Both the position numbers and the translations under genes were made by a program. DNA of 26,847 nucleotides. Origin: an uncultured Lachnospiraceae bacterium. GTDB taxonomy: Bacteria; Bacillota; Clostridia; Lachnospirales; Lachnospiraceae. The DNA lies in NCBI GenBank assembly GCA_910578475.1, contig CAJTRK010000037.1, forward strand, positions 1 to 26,847. Direction: 5' to 3'. Each line of letters starts with the position of its first letter. Positions within the stretch are counted from its first letter, which is position 1. Positions 14,368 through 21,811 of the stretch are shown here, in pieces. The notes beneath the pieces were generated by a model. That model worked only from the letters and a program-made list of their open reading frames with translations. It searched no databases and had not been told where the DNA came from.

Positions 14368-15966
14368 ATGGAACTGATGTTTATCGGTGCGGACCACGAG
14401 GTTACGGGCAGCTGCCATTATCTTCGGGTCAATGAGACGAATATTCTGGTGGATTATGGAATGGAGCAGGGGACGCAGACCTTTCAGAGCTGTGAACTGC
14501 CGGTGGAGCCGGCGCTGATTCATTACATTTTTCTGACACATGCGCATATCGACCATTCCGGGTTGCTGCCTTTTCTATATGCAAGGGGGTTCCGGGGAAG
14601 CGTATATACGACGGACGCCACGGCGGATTTGTGCAGCATTATGTTACGGGACAGCGCCCATATTCAGATGCAGGAAGCGGAATGGAAGAACCGTAAGGCG
14701 AAACGGAGTGCGGAGCATGCGCAGGTTGAGCCGCTTTATACGATGGAAGATGCCGACGGCGTCATCAAACGACTGGTTCCCTGTGAATACGAACATAAAA
14801 TTGAAGTGTGCCCCGGCGTCGTTATCCGGTTTACGGATATCGGCCATCTGCTCGGTTCGGCCAGCATCGAAGTCTGGGCAACGGAAGATAATATAACAAA
14901 GAAGCTGGTGTTTTCCGGTGATATCGGGAATATCGGACTTCCGCTCATGAAAGACCCCCGGATGACGAAAGAAGCCGATTACGTCGTCATGGAATCTACC
15001 TACGGAGACAGGAATCACAGCGAAGAGAAGGTCGATTTTGTCGGGGAACTTACCAAAATCCTGCAAAGGACTTTCAATCGGGGCGGCAATGTCGTCATTC
15101 CCTCTTTTGCGGTAGGCAGGACACAGGAACTGTTGTATTTCCTGCGTCAGATTAAAGAGGAGAAACTTGTCAGAGGGCATGAAAATTTCCCGGTTTATGT
15201 GGACAGCCCGCTTGCCGTGGAGGCGACCGGCATTTTCCAGCGAAACAGTGTGGAATGTTTCGACGAAGAAGCGATGGAACTTATGCGGAAGGGCATCAAC
15301 CCGATAATGTTTCCGGGCCTGCATCTGGCGATTACGAGCGATGAATCGAAAGCGATTAACTTTGAAAATACGCCGAAAGTCATTATTTCCGCCTCCGGTA
15401 TGTGTGAGGCCGGCCGAATCAGGCATCATTTGAAACATAATCTGTGGCGGAAGGAATGTACGGTGCTTTTCGTCGGTTATCAGGCAGTCGGAACGCTTGG
15501 CCGGGCAATCGTGGAAGGCGTGAAAGAGGTCAGGCTTTTTGGCGAGACGATAGGGATTCGCGCGGAAATCGCGAAACTGGTAGGAATGAGCGGTCATGCG
15601 GATAAGGCGGGGCTTTTGCGCTGGATAGACGGATTTGCACAGAAGCCGAAGAAGGTCTTTGTGGTACATGGCGACGACCGTATCTGTAAACTTTTTACGG
15701 AATGTCTGAAAGCGGAACACGGGCTGAACGCCTGTGCGCCATACAGCGGAACGAGATATGATTTGATAGCGGGTCAGTTCCTTTACGAGGCGGAACCTGT
15801 TCTGCTTAAGAAGAAAGGACATATCATTTCCGATGTCTTTGCAAGGCTGGTGGCAGCAGGGCAGCGGCTTATGGCAGTCATTTATAAGAACGAAGGCGGT
15901 GCGAATAAGGAACTTGGCAGGTTTGCCGACCAGATAAACGCGCTGTGTGATAAATATGATAAATAA
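14368..15966 (+). CDS. Metallo-beta-lactamase/beta-CASP ribonuclease-like protein
   Basis: A 532-residue protein of the CPSF73/YSH1-like group of RNA-processing nucleases. Zinc ligands: HAHIDH at 58-63 (H58, H60, D62, H63), H160 (IGHLLGSASIEV) and D185 (SGDIGNIG). The beta-CASP insertion follows from about 215, with VIISASGMCEAGRIRHHL and the C-terminal motif GMSGHAD with H410. Members act as RNA endo- or 5'-exonucleases with two Zn ions. Start ATG with AAGGAGG. It is followed after 29 bp by dihydrofolate reductase, probably one transcript. A role in general RNA turnover is inferred; the substrate is unknown. The last 70 or so residues beyond the fold core are not recognised. Confidence 0.92.
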   Translation: MELMFIGADHEVTGSCHYLRVNETNILVDYGMEQGTQTFQSCELPVEPALIHYIFLTHAHIDHSGLLPFLYARGFRGSVYTTDATADLCSIMLRDSAHIQMQEAEWKNRKAKRSAEHAQVEPLYTMEDADGVIKRLVPCEYEHKIEVCPGVVIRFTDIGHLLGSASIEVWATEDNITKKLVFSGDIGNIGLPLMKDPRMTKEADYVVMESTYGDRNHSEEKVDFVGELTKILQRTFNRGGNVVIPSFAVGRTQELLYFLRQIKEEKLVRGHENFPVYVDSPLAVEATGIFQRNSVECFDEEAMELMRKGINPIMFPGLHLAITSDESKAINFENTPKVIISASGMCEAGRIRHHLKHNLWRKECTVLFVGYQAVGTLGRAIVEGVKEVRLFGETIGIRAEIAKLVGMSGHADKAGLLRWIDGFAQKPKKVFVVHGDDRICKLFTECLKAEHGLNACAPYSGTRYDLIAGQFLYEAEPVLLKKKGHIISDVFARLVAAGQRLMAVIYKNEGGANKELGRFADQINALCDKYDK

Positions 15967-15995
15967 AAGACGGAGGAAAGGGCAGGGTCACTACG

Positions 15996-16502
15996 ATGAA
16001 TTTAATTGTAGCGGTGGACAATAACTGGGCAATCGGCTGTAAAGGAGGCCTGCTCGTGCGTATTCCAAACGACCATAAAGCATTCCGGCAGGAAACGGCC
16101 GGGAAAGTGGTAGTGCTTGGAAGGAAAACACTGGAAACGTTTCCGCAGGGCATGCCTTTGGTGGACAGAACGAATATCATTCTTTCCGCCAATCCGGATT
16201 ACCGGGTAAAAGGAGCGATTGTCGTACACAGCAAAGAGGAATTGCTGGAAGAACTGAAAAAGTATCGGGACGAAGAGATTTACATTATCGGAGGGGAGAG
16301 CGTTTACCGTATGATGCTGCCGTATTGTCAGGTGGCGCATGTGACGAAGATAGACCATGTGTATGAAGCGGACGCTTATTTTCCCAATCTGGATGAGTCG
16401 GAAGAATGGGAGATTACCGCGGACAGCGACGAACAGACCTATTTTGACATTGCGTACAGCTTTATCAGATATGAGCGGAAAAACAGGAACGAACAAGAGT
16501 AG
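15996..16502 (+). CDS. folA: Dihydrofolate reductase
   Basis: A 168-residue enzyme that reduces dihydrofolate to tetrahydrofolate with NADPH. It shows the N-terminal MNLIVAVDNNWAIGCKGGLL (Met20-loop region), the catalytic acidic residue in IPNDHKAFR, VVVLGRKTLETFP (NADPH binding), and IYIIGGESVYRMMLP near residue 95. Size and order are standard. The ribosome binding site is modest (CAGGG, 8 nt; a stronger GGAGG lies too far up). thyA is not adjacent. It lies between the nuclease and the hybrid kinase with gaps of 29 and 27 bp, so co-transcription is likely. Confidence 0.95.
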   Translation: MNLIVAVDNNWAIGCKGGLLVRIPNDHKAFRQETAGKVVVLGRKTLETFPQGMPLVDRTNIILSANPDYRVKGAIVVHSKEELLEELKKYRDEEIYIIGGESVYRMMLPYCQVAHVTKIDHVYEADAYFPNLDESEEWEITADSDEQTYFDIAYSFIRYERKNRNEQE

Positions 16503-16529
16503 GTTGAAAGAAAGGCATGGTTATTAGTA

Positions 16530-18503
16530 ATGGAAGAAAAGAAACAAGAGCGGAGAAGCGGTTTTACTTCCAAACTGGAAAAACAGGCGGTATCACTGCT
16601 TCTGGCCAAAGACGAACTGGAAAAAAAGAATATTGAACTGGAAAATGCCATGATTGACGCCAGAAAAGCAAGCCGTGCGAGGGACGTTTTTCTTGCGAAT
16701 ATGTCTCATGAGATACGGACGCCAATCAATACGATGCTCGGACTGAATGAACTGATTCTGCGGGAAAGCCAGGACGAGACCATCCGCGGTTACGCGCTCG
16801 ATATCAAACAGGCGGGAACCATTCTTCTGTCGCTTGTCAGCGATATTCTGGATTTTTCCAAACTGCAGTCCGGCAAGATGGAGCTTGCGGAAGGAACTTA
16901 TGACATCAGTTCTCTGTTAAATGACCTGATTAACAGCGTATCGATTCCGCTGCGGAAAAAGAAGCTGCGCCTGTCGCTTGACATTGCGTCGGATATTCCA
17001 TATAAGCTGTCGGGGGATGAAGTGCATCTGCGGCAGATTATCGGCAATCTCCTTTCCAATGCCGTGAAATATACGCAGACCGGAACGGTGACCCTTCGCC
17101 TCGCCTGGGAAAAGCAGGAAAAGGAAACGCTTTTGCTGAAGATTGCGGTGGAAGACACCGGCGTCGGCGTGAAGGAAAAAGACATTGCCAGAATTTTTGA
17201 GACTTTTAACAGACTGGATATGGAAGCGAGCAGGAACGAGGAAGGAACCGGCCTCGGCCTTGCGGTGACTCATCAGCTGGTCGGTATGATGGGTGGAAAA
17301 CTGGAAGTGAAGAGCGAATATGGCAAAGGTTCCGTATTCTCTTTTGCCATTCCGCAGAAAATCATCAACGCGTCCCCGCTCGGTGATTTTCAGGAACAAT
17401 ATGACAAGAGCGTCAGAAATTCCATCAGTTACCGGGAAAAATTCATTGCGCCGCTTGCCAAAATTCTTGTGGTAGACGATAATGCGATGAATCTTGCGGT
17501 GGCGCAGGACCTTTTGCGGAAGACGAAGCTTCAGATAGACGTTGCCTCCAGCGGAGGAGAATGTCTGGAAATGTTAAAACGAAAAGAATATCACCTGATT
17601 TGTATGGACCATATGATGCCGGTTATGGATGGCGTTCAGACGCTTCATGCCATCCGGGAACTGGAGGACAACCCTTCCCGGAACATTCCGGTCATTGCGC
17701 TGACGGCAAACGCGGTTGTGGGCGCCAAAGAATTTTATCTCAAAGCGGGATTTGAGGATTATCTGTCGAAGCCGATTGAACCTGACAAACTGGAGGATAT
17801 CCTGATTCAATATCTCCCGAAGGAACTCGTCTATCTGACGGATGATGAAGAGATATCCGTGGAAAGCGATGATAACGAAGCCGGCCTGAATGAAGAAAAG
17901 CTGACCGATATGGGAATCAACGCCGCAAACGGATTAAAATATATGGGCGGGAGCCGTTCCCTTTATGAGAAAGTGCTGCGGGATTTCCGGGAAATTCTGC
18001 ATGAGAAAGAGGAGCAGCTGAAAAGTATGCTTGCCAAAGAAGACGTGTCCGGTTATGCGATTATCGTTCATGCGCTGAAGGGCAACGCGCGCAACGTCGG
18101 CGCGGACGAGCTTGCCGAAGAGGCTTTTGAGTTGGAGAAAAAGAGCAAGGCAGGAAAGCTTGAGGAAGTCGAAGTACAGTCACCGATTCTTTTCAGCATG
18201 ATGCGGACGCTTGGCGAAAATCTGGACCGGTATCTGGAGACGGAAGCATCGGAGGTCAGCGTGGAAAAAGAAGAAGAGCCGGCCGAGAAGCAGCAGATAA
18301 CGGAAGAAATCTGGAAGGAAAAATTACGGCTCCTGCATCTGCATCTTGATGAATTTGACGGGGAAAATGTGCTGGAGAGCATCAGAGAGCTGAAAAATTA
18401 TCAGTTGTCGGAAGAAAATCGGAAAATGCTCAGACTGTGTGAAAAAGCGGTAAACGACTTTGCTTATGATGTCGCGATGGAAATTGTTTCTTCCGTGTTG
18501 TAG
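16530..18503 (+). CDS. Soluble hybrid histidine kinase: HisKA-HATPase-REC-HPt
   Basis: A 657-residue phosphorelay protein without membrane segments. Residues 14-50 are a charged coiled coil. HisKA carries H60 in NMSHEIRTPINTM. HATPase has the N-box (IGNLLSNAVKYT, N173/N177), G1 DTGVGV (209-214) and G2 GTGLGLAV (239-246). The receiver domain (311-430) has phosphoacceptor D360 (ICMDHMMPVMDG) and K414. After an acidic linker an HPt domain carries H514 (VHALKGNARNVGA). A C-terminal helical part (about 590-657) is not recognised. All phosphorelay stations are on one chain except the final DNA-binding regulator, which is not nearby. The signal should be cytoplasmic or come through a partner binding the coiled coil. 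The ribosome binding site is weak and distant (AAGG about 14 nt), so expression may be low or coupled to folA. Confidence 0.92.
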   Translation: MEEKKQERRSGFTSKLEKQAVSLLLAKDELEKKNIELENAMIDARKASRARDVFLANMSHEIRTPINTMLGLNELILRESQDETIRGYALDIKQAGTILLSLVSDILDFSKLQSGKMELAEGTYDISSLLNDLINSVSIPLRKKKLRLSLDIASDIPYKLSGDEVHLRQIIGNLLSNAVKYTQTGTVTLRLAWEKQEKETLLLKIAVEDTGVGVKEKDIARIFETFNRLDMEASRNEEGTGLGLAVTHQLVGMMGGKLEVKSEYGKGSVFSFAIPQKIINASPLGDFQEQYDKSVRNSISYREKFIAPLAKILVVDDNAMNLAVAQDLLRKTKLQIDVASSGGECLEMLKRKEYHLICMDHMMPVMDGVQTLHAIRELEDNPSRNIPVIALTANAVVGAKEFYLKAGFEDYLSKPIEPDKLEDILIQYLPKELVYLTDDEEISVESDDNEAGLNEEKLTDMGINAANGLKYMGGSRSLYEKVLRDFREILHEKEEQLKSMLAKEDVSGYAIIVHALKGNARNVGADELAEEAFELEKKSKAGKLEEVEVQSPILFSMMRTLGENLDRYLETEASEVSVEKEEEPAEKQQITEEIWKEKLRLLHLHLDEFDGENVLESIRELKNYQLSEENRKMLRLCEKAVNDFAYDVAMEIVSSVL

Positions 18504-18512
18504 GGTTGACTT

Positions 18513-18540
18513 TTGCTGACAAAAGTATAAAATGTATACC
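18513..18540 (+). promoter_or_regulatory. Possible promoter of the aminotransferase gene
   Basis: TTGCTG (18513-18518), 16-bp spacer, TATACC (18535-18540). TTGACT (18506-18511) with TATAAA (18526-18531) is an alternative but its 14-bp spacer is too short. No T-box or other riboswitch fits in the 63-bp gap. Confidence 0.4.
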
Positions 18541-18566
18541 AAATGAGGAAGGAGCGATGGTGAGTT

Positions 18567-19592
18567 ATGGAAAAGAAAAATATAGACTGGGCAAATCTCG
18601 GATTCGGATATCATGAGACGGATAAGCGGTTTGTGGCAAATTATAAGAACGGCGCATGGGACGAGGGCGGCCTGATTACGGATGCGTCGATTACGATGAA
18701 CGAGTGTGCGGGCGTCTTACAGTATGCGCAAACCTGTTTTGAAGGCCTGAAAGCTTATACGACGGAAGACGGACGTATCGTTACCTTCCGCCCCGATTTG
18801 AACGGACAGCGGATGGAAGATTCCTGTAAGCGGCTGGAAATGCCGGTTTTTCCGAAGGAGCGTTTTATAGATGCGGTGACGCAGACCGTAGCGGCCAATG
18901 AAGCTTATGTACCGCCTTACGGTTCCGGTGCGACGCTGTACATACGGCCTTATATGTTCGGAAGTTCTTCCGTTATCGGTGTAAAACCGGCGGACGAATA
19001 TCAGTTCAGAGTTTTTACCACGCCTGTCGGACCGTATTTTAAAGGCGGCGTAAAGCCGCTGACAATCAAAGTAAGCGATTTTGACCGGGCGGCGCCGAAC
19101 GGCACGGGACATATCAAAGCCGGTCTGAATTACGCGATGAGCCTGTATGCGATTGTGACCGCGCATGAGGAAGGTTTTGACGAGAACATGTATCTGGACG
19201 CGGGAACGAGAACCTATGTGGAAGAGACGGGCGGAGCCAATTTCCTGTTTGTAACGAAGGATAATAAGGTTGTTACGCCCAAATCGGACAGCATTCTGCC
19301 ATCCATAACGCGTCGTTCGCTTTTGACCGTTGCGAAGGACTACCTCGGGCTGACGGTAGAAGAGCGGCCTGTTGCATTGGAGGAAATAAAGGATTTTGCC
19401 GAATGCGGTCTGTGCGGTACGGCAGCGGTAATCTCTCCTGTCGGGAAAGTGGTTGACCACGGGAAAGAAATTGTATTTCCGAGCGGCATGACGGAAATGG
19501 GACCTGTGACGAAGAAATTATACGATACTTTGACTGGAATCCAGATGGGACGCATTGAAGCGCCGGAAGGTTGGATTCACGTTATCAAATAG
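18567..19592 (+). CDS. ilvE: Branched-chain amino acid aminotransferase
   Basis: A 341-residue fold-type IV PLP enzyme that transfers amino groups between glutamate and the keto acids of leucine, isoleucine and valine. It has the group II (eukaryotic-like, about 340-residue) layout: CFEGLKAY near 57-64, RPDLNGQRM, TLYIRPYMFG and the PLP lysine K184 in GHIKAGLNYA, then EETGGANFLFV. Some relatives have KVGGNYA around the PLP lysine; KAGLNYA is a variant. The start follows a gap of 63 bp after the hybrid kinase gene, with AAGGAGCGATGG upstream. A strong terminator follows directly, so it is probably monocistronic. Confidence 0.95.
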   Translation: MEKKNIDWANLGFGYHETDKRFVANYKNGAWDEGGLITDASITMNECAGVLQYAQTCFEGLKAYTTEDGRIVTFRPDLNGQRMEDSCKRLEMPVFPKERFIDAVTQTVAANEAYVPPYGSGATLYIRPYMFGSSSVIGVKPADEYQFRVFTTPVGPYFKGGVKPLTIKVSDFDRAAPNGTGHIKAGLNYAMSLYAIVTAHEEGFDENMYLDAGTRTYVEETGGANFLFVTKDNKVVTPKSDSILPSITRRSLLTVAKDYLGLTVEERPVALEEIKDFAECGLCGTAAVISPVGKVVDHGKEIVFPSGMTEMGPVTKKLYDTLTGIQMGRIEAPEGWIHVIK

Positions 19593-19601
19593 TATGAACG
19601 G

Positions 19602-19629
19602 AGCGCAGGCTTTCTGGCCTGCGCTTTTT
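19602..19629 (+). terminator. Intrinsic terminator after ilvE
   Basis: A 9-bp stem AGCGCAGGC / GCCTGCGCT with a 6-nt loop, followed by TTTTT at 19625-19629. Confidence 0.88.
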
Positions 19630-19652
19630 GCGTATGGGCCTGCATGTTCATA

Positions 19653-19670
19653 CCGCCCGGTTCCGGGCGG
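19653..19670. other. GC-rich perfect dyad upstream of the PHP gene
   Basis: CCGCCCGG-TT-CCGGGCGG, an 8-bp arm dyad 30 bp before the PHP-protein start. It has no U-run, so it is not a terminator in the forward sense. It could be an operator or a leader hairpin. Confidence 0.4.
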
Positions 19671-19700
19671 AAAATCAGGGAGAAAGGTTTATGAACGCAT

Positions 19701-20465
19701 ATGTACGAGCGAATCAGGAAAGAGTATCCTTATCTATATGAAACCCATCTGCATACATCCGAAGGAAGCGCCTGCGGACGCAGCACGGGCAGGGAAATCG
19801 CGGAAGCCTGTAAAGAATACGGCTATGCCGGGATTTTTGTCACCGACCATAACTGGGGCGGCAATACGGCGGTGGACCGGAATCTGCCCTGGGACGAATG
19901 GGTGCATGAATTTTGCCGGGGATATGAAAACGCCAAAGAAGAAGGCGACAAAATCGGTCTGGATGTTTTTTTCGGCTATGAGGCGGGCTATGCCGGGACG
20001 GAATTTCTGATTTACGGCGTCGATAAAGATTGGATGCTCGCGAACCCGGCAATCCGATACGCCGATGTGGAAGAACAGTATGTGTTAATACACGAAAGGG
20101 GCGGGATGGTCATTCATGCCCATCCGTACAGAGAAGAATACTATATTCCCGAAGTGCGTCTTTTCCCGAAATGGGTCGATGGCGTTGAAGCCATCAATGC
20201 AACCCATTCCAATTCGGGCAGCATTGCCCATAACGACCCGGCTTTTGACACAAAAGCCATCGCATACGCGAGGGAGCATCATTTTCCCATGACCGCGGGG
20301 TCCGATACACACCGCGCGGCTTTATTCGGCGGGGGCGTTGCTTTCCGCCGGAAAATATTGTCTTCGGCGGATTATATCAGAGCGATTCTTTCGGGAGAGG
20401 ACTATTTGCTGACAAACGGGGAATGCTGGTATCGAAAAGACGGAAAATGCCTGAACGAAGACTGA
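19701..20465 (+). CDS. PHP-domain metal-dependent phosphoesterase
   Basis: A 254-residue protein with the complete PHP metal site: H16/H18 (THLHT), D49/H50 (VTDHNW), E94 (FGYEAG), H139/H141 (IHAHPY), and D202/H204 (GSDTHR). The family hydrolyses phosphoester bonds (for example RNase AM or histidinol-phosphate phosphatase); the substrate here is not readable. It is shorter than the polymerase-associated PHP domains and free-standing. The start was chosen at the first ATG in frame; GAGAAAGG lies about 13 nt upstream, which is far, so the start is uncertain by a few codons. The foldase gene follows within 60 bp and may be co-transcribed. Confidence 0.88.
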   Translation: MYERIRKEYPYLYETHLHTSEGSACGRSTGREIAEACKEYGYAGIFVTDHNWGGNTAVDRNLPWDEWVHEFCRGYENAKEEGDKIGLDVFFGYEAGYAGTEFLIYGVDKDWMLANPAIRYADVEEQYVLIHERGGMVIHAHPYREEYYIPEVRLFPKWVDGVEAINATHSNSGSIAHNDPAFDTKAIAYAREHHFPMTAGSDTHRAALFGGGVAFRRKILSSADYIRAILSGEDYLLTNGECWYRKDGKCLNED

Positions 20466-20523
20466 AGATTCGGGCGGAGAAAAACAGATGGATTTTAGAA
20501 ACGAAACAGAGGACGGAGAAACG

Positions 20524-21582
20524 ATGTCAGGAAAAAGAAAAAAAGCGGCCGCGCTGTTGTTATCCCTGTTGGTGCTTATGATGGCGCTGACAGGATGCGG
20601 CGGAGGAGACGGCCTGAAAGTTGTATTGACGACCGGATTCGATAAGGACGAAGTGTTCCGCATCGAGTCGATTTCCTGTACCCTTCCGGAAATGATGGTC
20701 TATCTGACCAACATCCAGAATCAGTACGAGAGCGTATACGGAACGGAAATCTGGAATATCAATCTGGGCGATATGACGCTCGAACAAAATGTGAAGGACA
20801 TCGCGCTTGCGCAAATCGCGCAGATTAAAACGATGAATCTAATGGCCGAAAAATATCAGGTTGAACTGAGCAAAGAAGAAAGGGAGCAGGTGGAGTATAT
20901 CGCAAAAGTATACTATGCTTCTCTGAACGAGACGGAAATCGAAGCGATGGGCGTTGACCGGGAGACGATAGAAGGACTTTATGAAGAATATGCGCTTGCC
21001 AATAAAGTGTATCAGTATATTATCAAAGACATTAATCCGGAAATCAGCGATGATGAAGCAAGAACCATCAAAGTGCAGCAGATTCTGTTAAAGACCTATG
21101 CGACGGACGGAACCGGCCGGAAGATTGAATATACGGAGAAAGCGAAAGAAGATACCTATAAAATCGCCTGCGAAGTATGGGAAAAGGCGATGGCCGGAGA
21201 AGATTTTGACGAGCTTATCCGGCATTATAACGAAGGAGAAAAAAGCGCCTGCTCTTTCGGCAAAGGGGAAATGGACCCCGCTTTTGAAAAGGCGGCCTTT
21301 AATCTCGGAACGGGTGAAATCAGCGAAGTCGTGGAATCGGAAGAAGGATATCATATCATAAAATGTATCAGTACTTTTGATAAAGAAGAAACGGACAGCA
21401 ACAAGATTAAAATTGTAGAACAGCGGAAGAAGGAAGTGTTCGGCCAGGAATACGACGCTTTCGTGGAAACGCTGACAAGAAAGCTGAATGAAGAGCTTTG
21501 GAACAGCATAGGCTTCATTCATGATGAAAATGTTAAGACCGCCGATTTTCTTGATACTTTTCATGCGGGTTATGAAGTATGA
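20524..21582 (+). CDS. Lipoprotein peptidyl-prolyl isomerase, PrsA/SurA-type parvulin
   Basis: A 352-residue secreted foldase anchored by lipid. Signal peptide KRKK plus a hydrophobic core and lipobox ALTGC with C25. The chosen ATG (GGAG 5 nt upstream) puts the signal peptide at the N-terminus; an ATG 12 codons earlier also has a ribosome binding site and cannot be excluded. Residues 50-170 form the SurA_N-like chaperone part. The parvulin domain spans about 183-285 (VQQILLKTY, GEDFDELIRHYNEGE, GEMDPAFEKAAFNLGTGEIS, GYHIIKC). It should assist folding of exported proteins outside the membrane. The gene ends before a T7 run at 21592-21598 that lacks a clear stem. Confidence 0.9.
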   Translation: MSGKRKKAAALLLSLLVLMMALTGCGGGDGLKVVLTTGFDKDEVFRIESISCTLPEMMVYLTNIQNQYESVYGTEIWNINLGDMTLEQNVKDIALAQIAQIKTMNLMAEKYQVELSKEEREQVEYIAKVYYASLNETEIEAMGVDRETIEGLYEEYALANKVYQYIIKDINPEISDDEARTIKVQQILLKTYATDGTGRKIEYTEKAKEDTYKIACEVWEKAMAGEDFDELIRHYNEGEKSACSFGKGEMDPAFEKAAFNLGTGEISEVVESEEGYHIIKCISTFDKEETDSNKIKIVEQRKKEVFGQEYDAFVETLTRKLNEELWNSIGFIHDENVKTADFLDTFHAGYEV

Positions 21583-21676
21583 GCCGGCAGCTTTTTTTCA
21601 TGAATGTATCAATACCAGTTTAGAAAAAATTTAGAAATTGGAAAAGCCTGCAAAATAAATGGTTTGGGATATGTTG

Positions 21677-21703
21677 TTAGCACTCGTTTGAAATGAGTGC
21701 TAA
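21677..21703. promoter_or_regulatory. CIRCE operator (HrcA binding site) upstream of htpG
   Basis: TTAGCACTC - 9 bp - GAGTGCTAA, a perfect match to the CIRCE consensus bound by the heat-shock repressor HrcA. It ends 7 bp before the -35 of the likely htpG promoter. HrcA repression at this site would place htpG in the class I heat-shock group with groESL and dnaK. Confidence 0.95.
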
Positions 21704-21710
21704 TTTTTTC

Positions 21711-21739
21711 TTGACTTTTTTCTGAGGGCGCATTACACT
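21711..21739 (+). promoter_or_regulatory. Promoter of htpG
   Basis: -35 TTGACT (21711-21716), 17-bp spacer, -10 TACACT (21734-21739). Predicted start near 21746 with a leader of about 66 nt. Confidence 0.65.
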
Positions 21740-21811
21740 GTTCTTTAGATAAAAACAGGCCGGGAACGCAGGTCTGTTGATGAGAGGAAAAAGAGAAAGG
21801 AATGTGGTAAA

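Noticed and set aside
14644..15822. A 392-codon minus-strand frame inside the beta-CASP nuclease gene
   Set aside because: Complete overlap with a gene bearing all zinc-ligand motifs; no start signal or recognisable domain.
18504..18566. T-box or other leader RNA upstream of ilvE
   Set aside because: The gap is only 63 bp, with no specifier-like stem or antiterminator.
21583..21600. T7 run after the foldase gene considered as an intrinsic terminator
   Set aside because: The only stem is the short GCCGGC dyad; no hairpin of useful length precedes the T-run.
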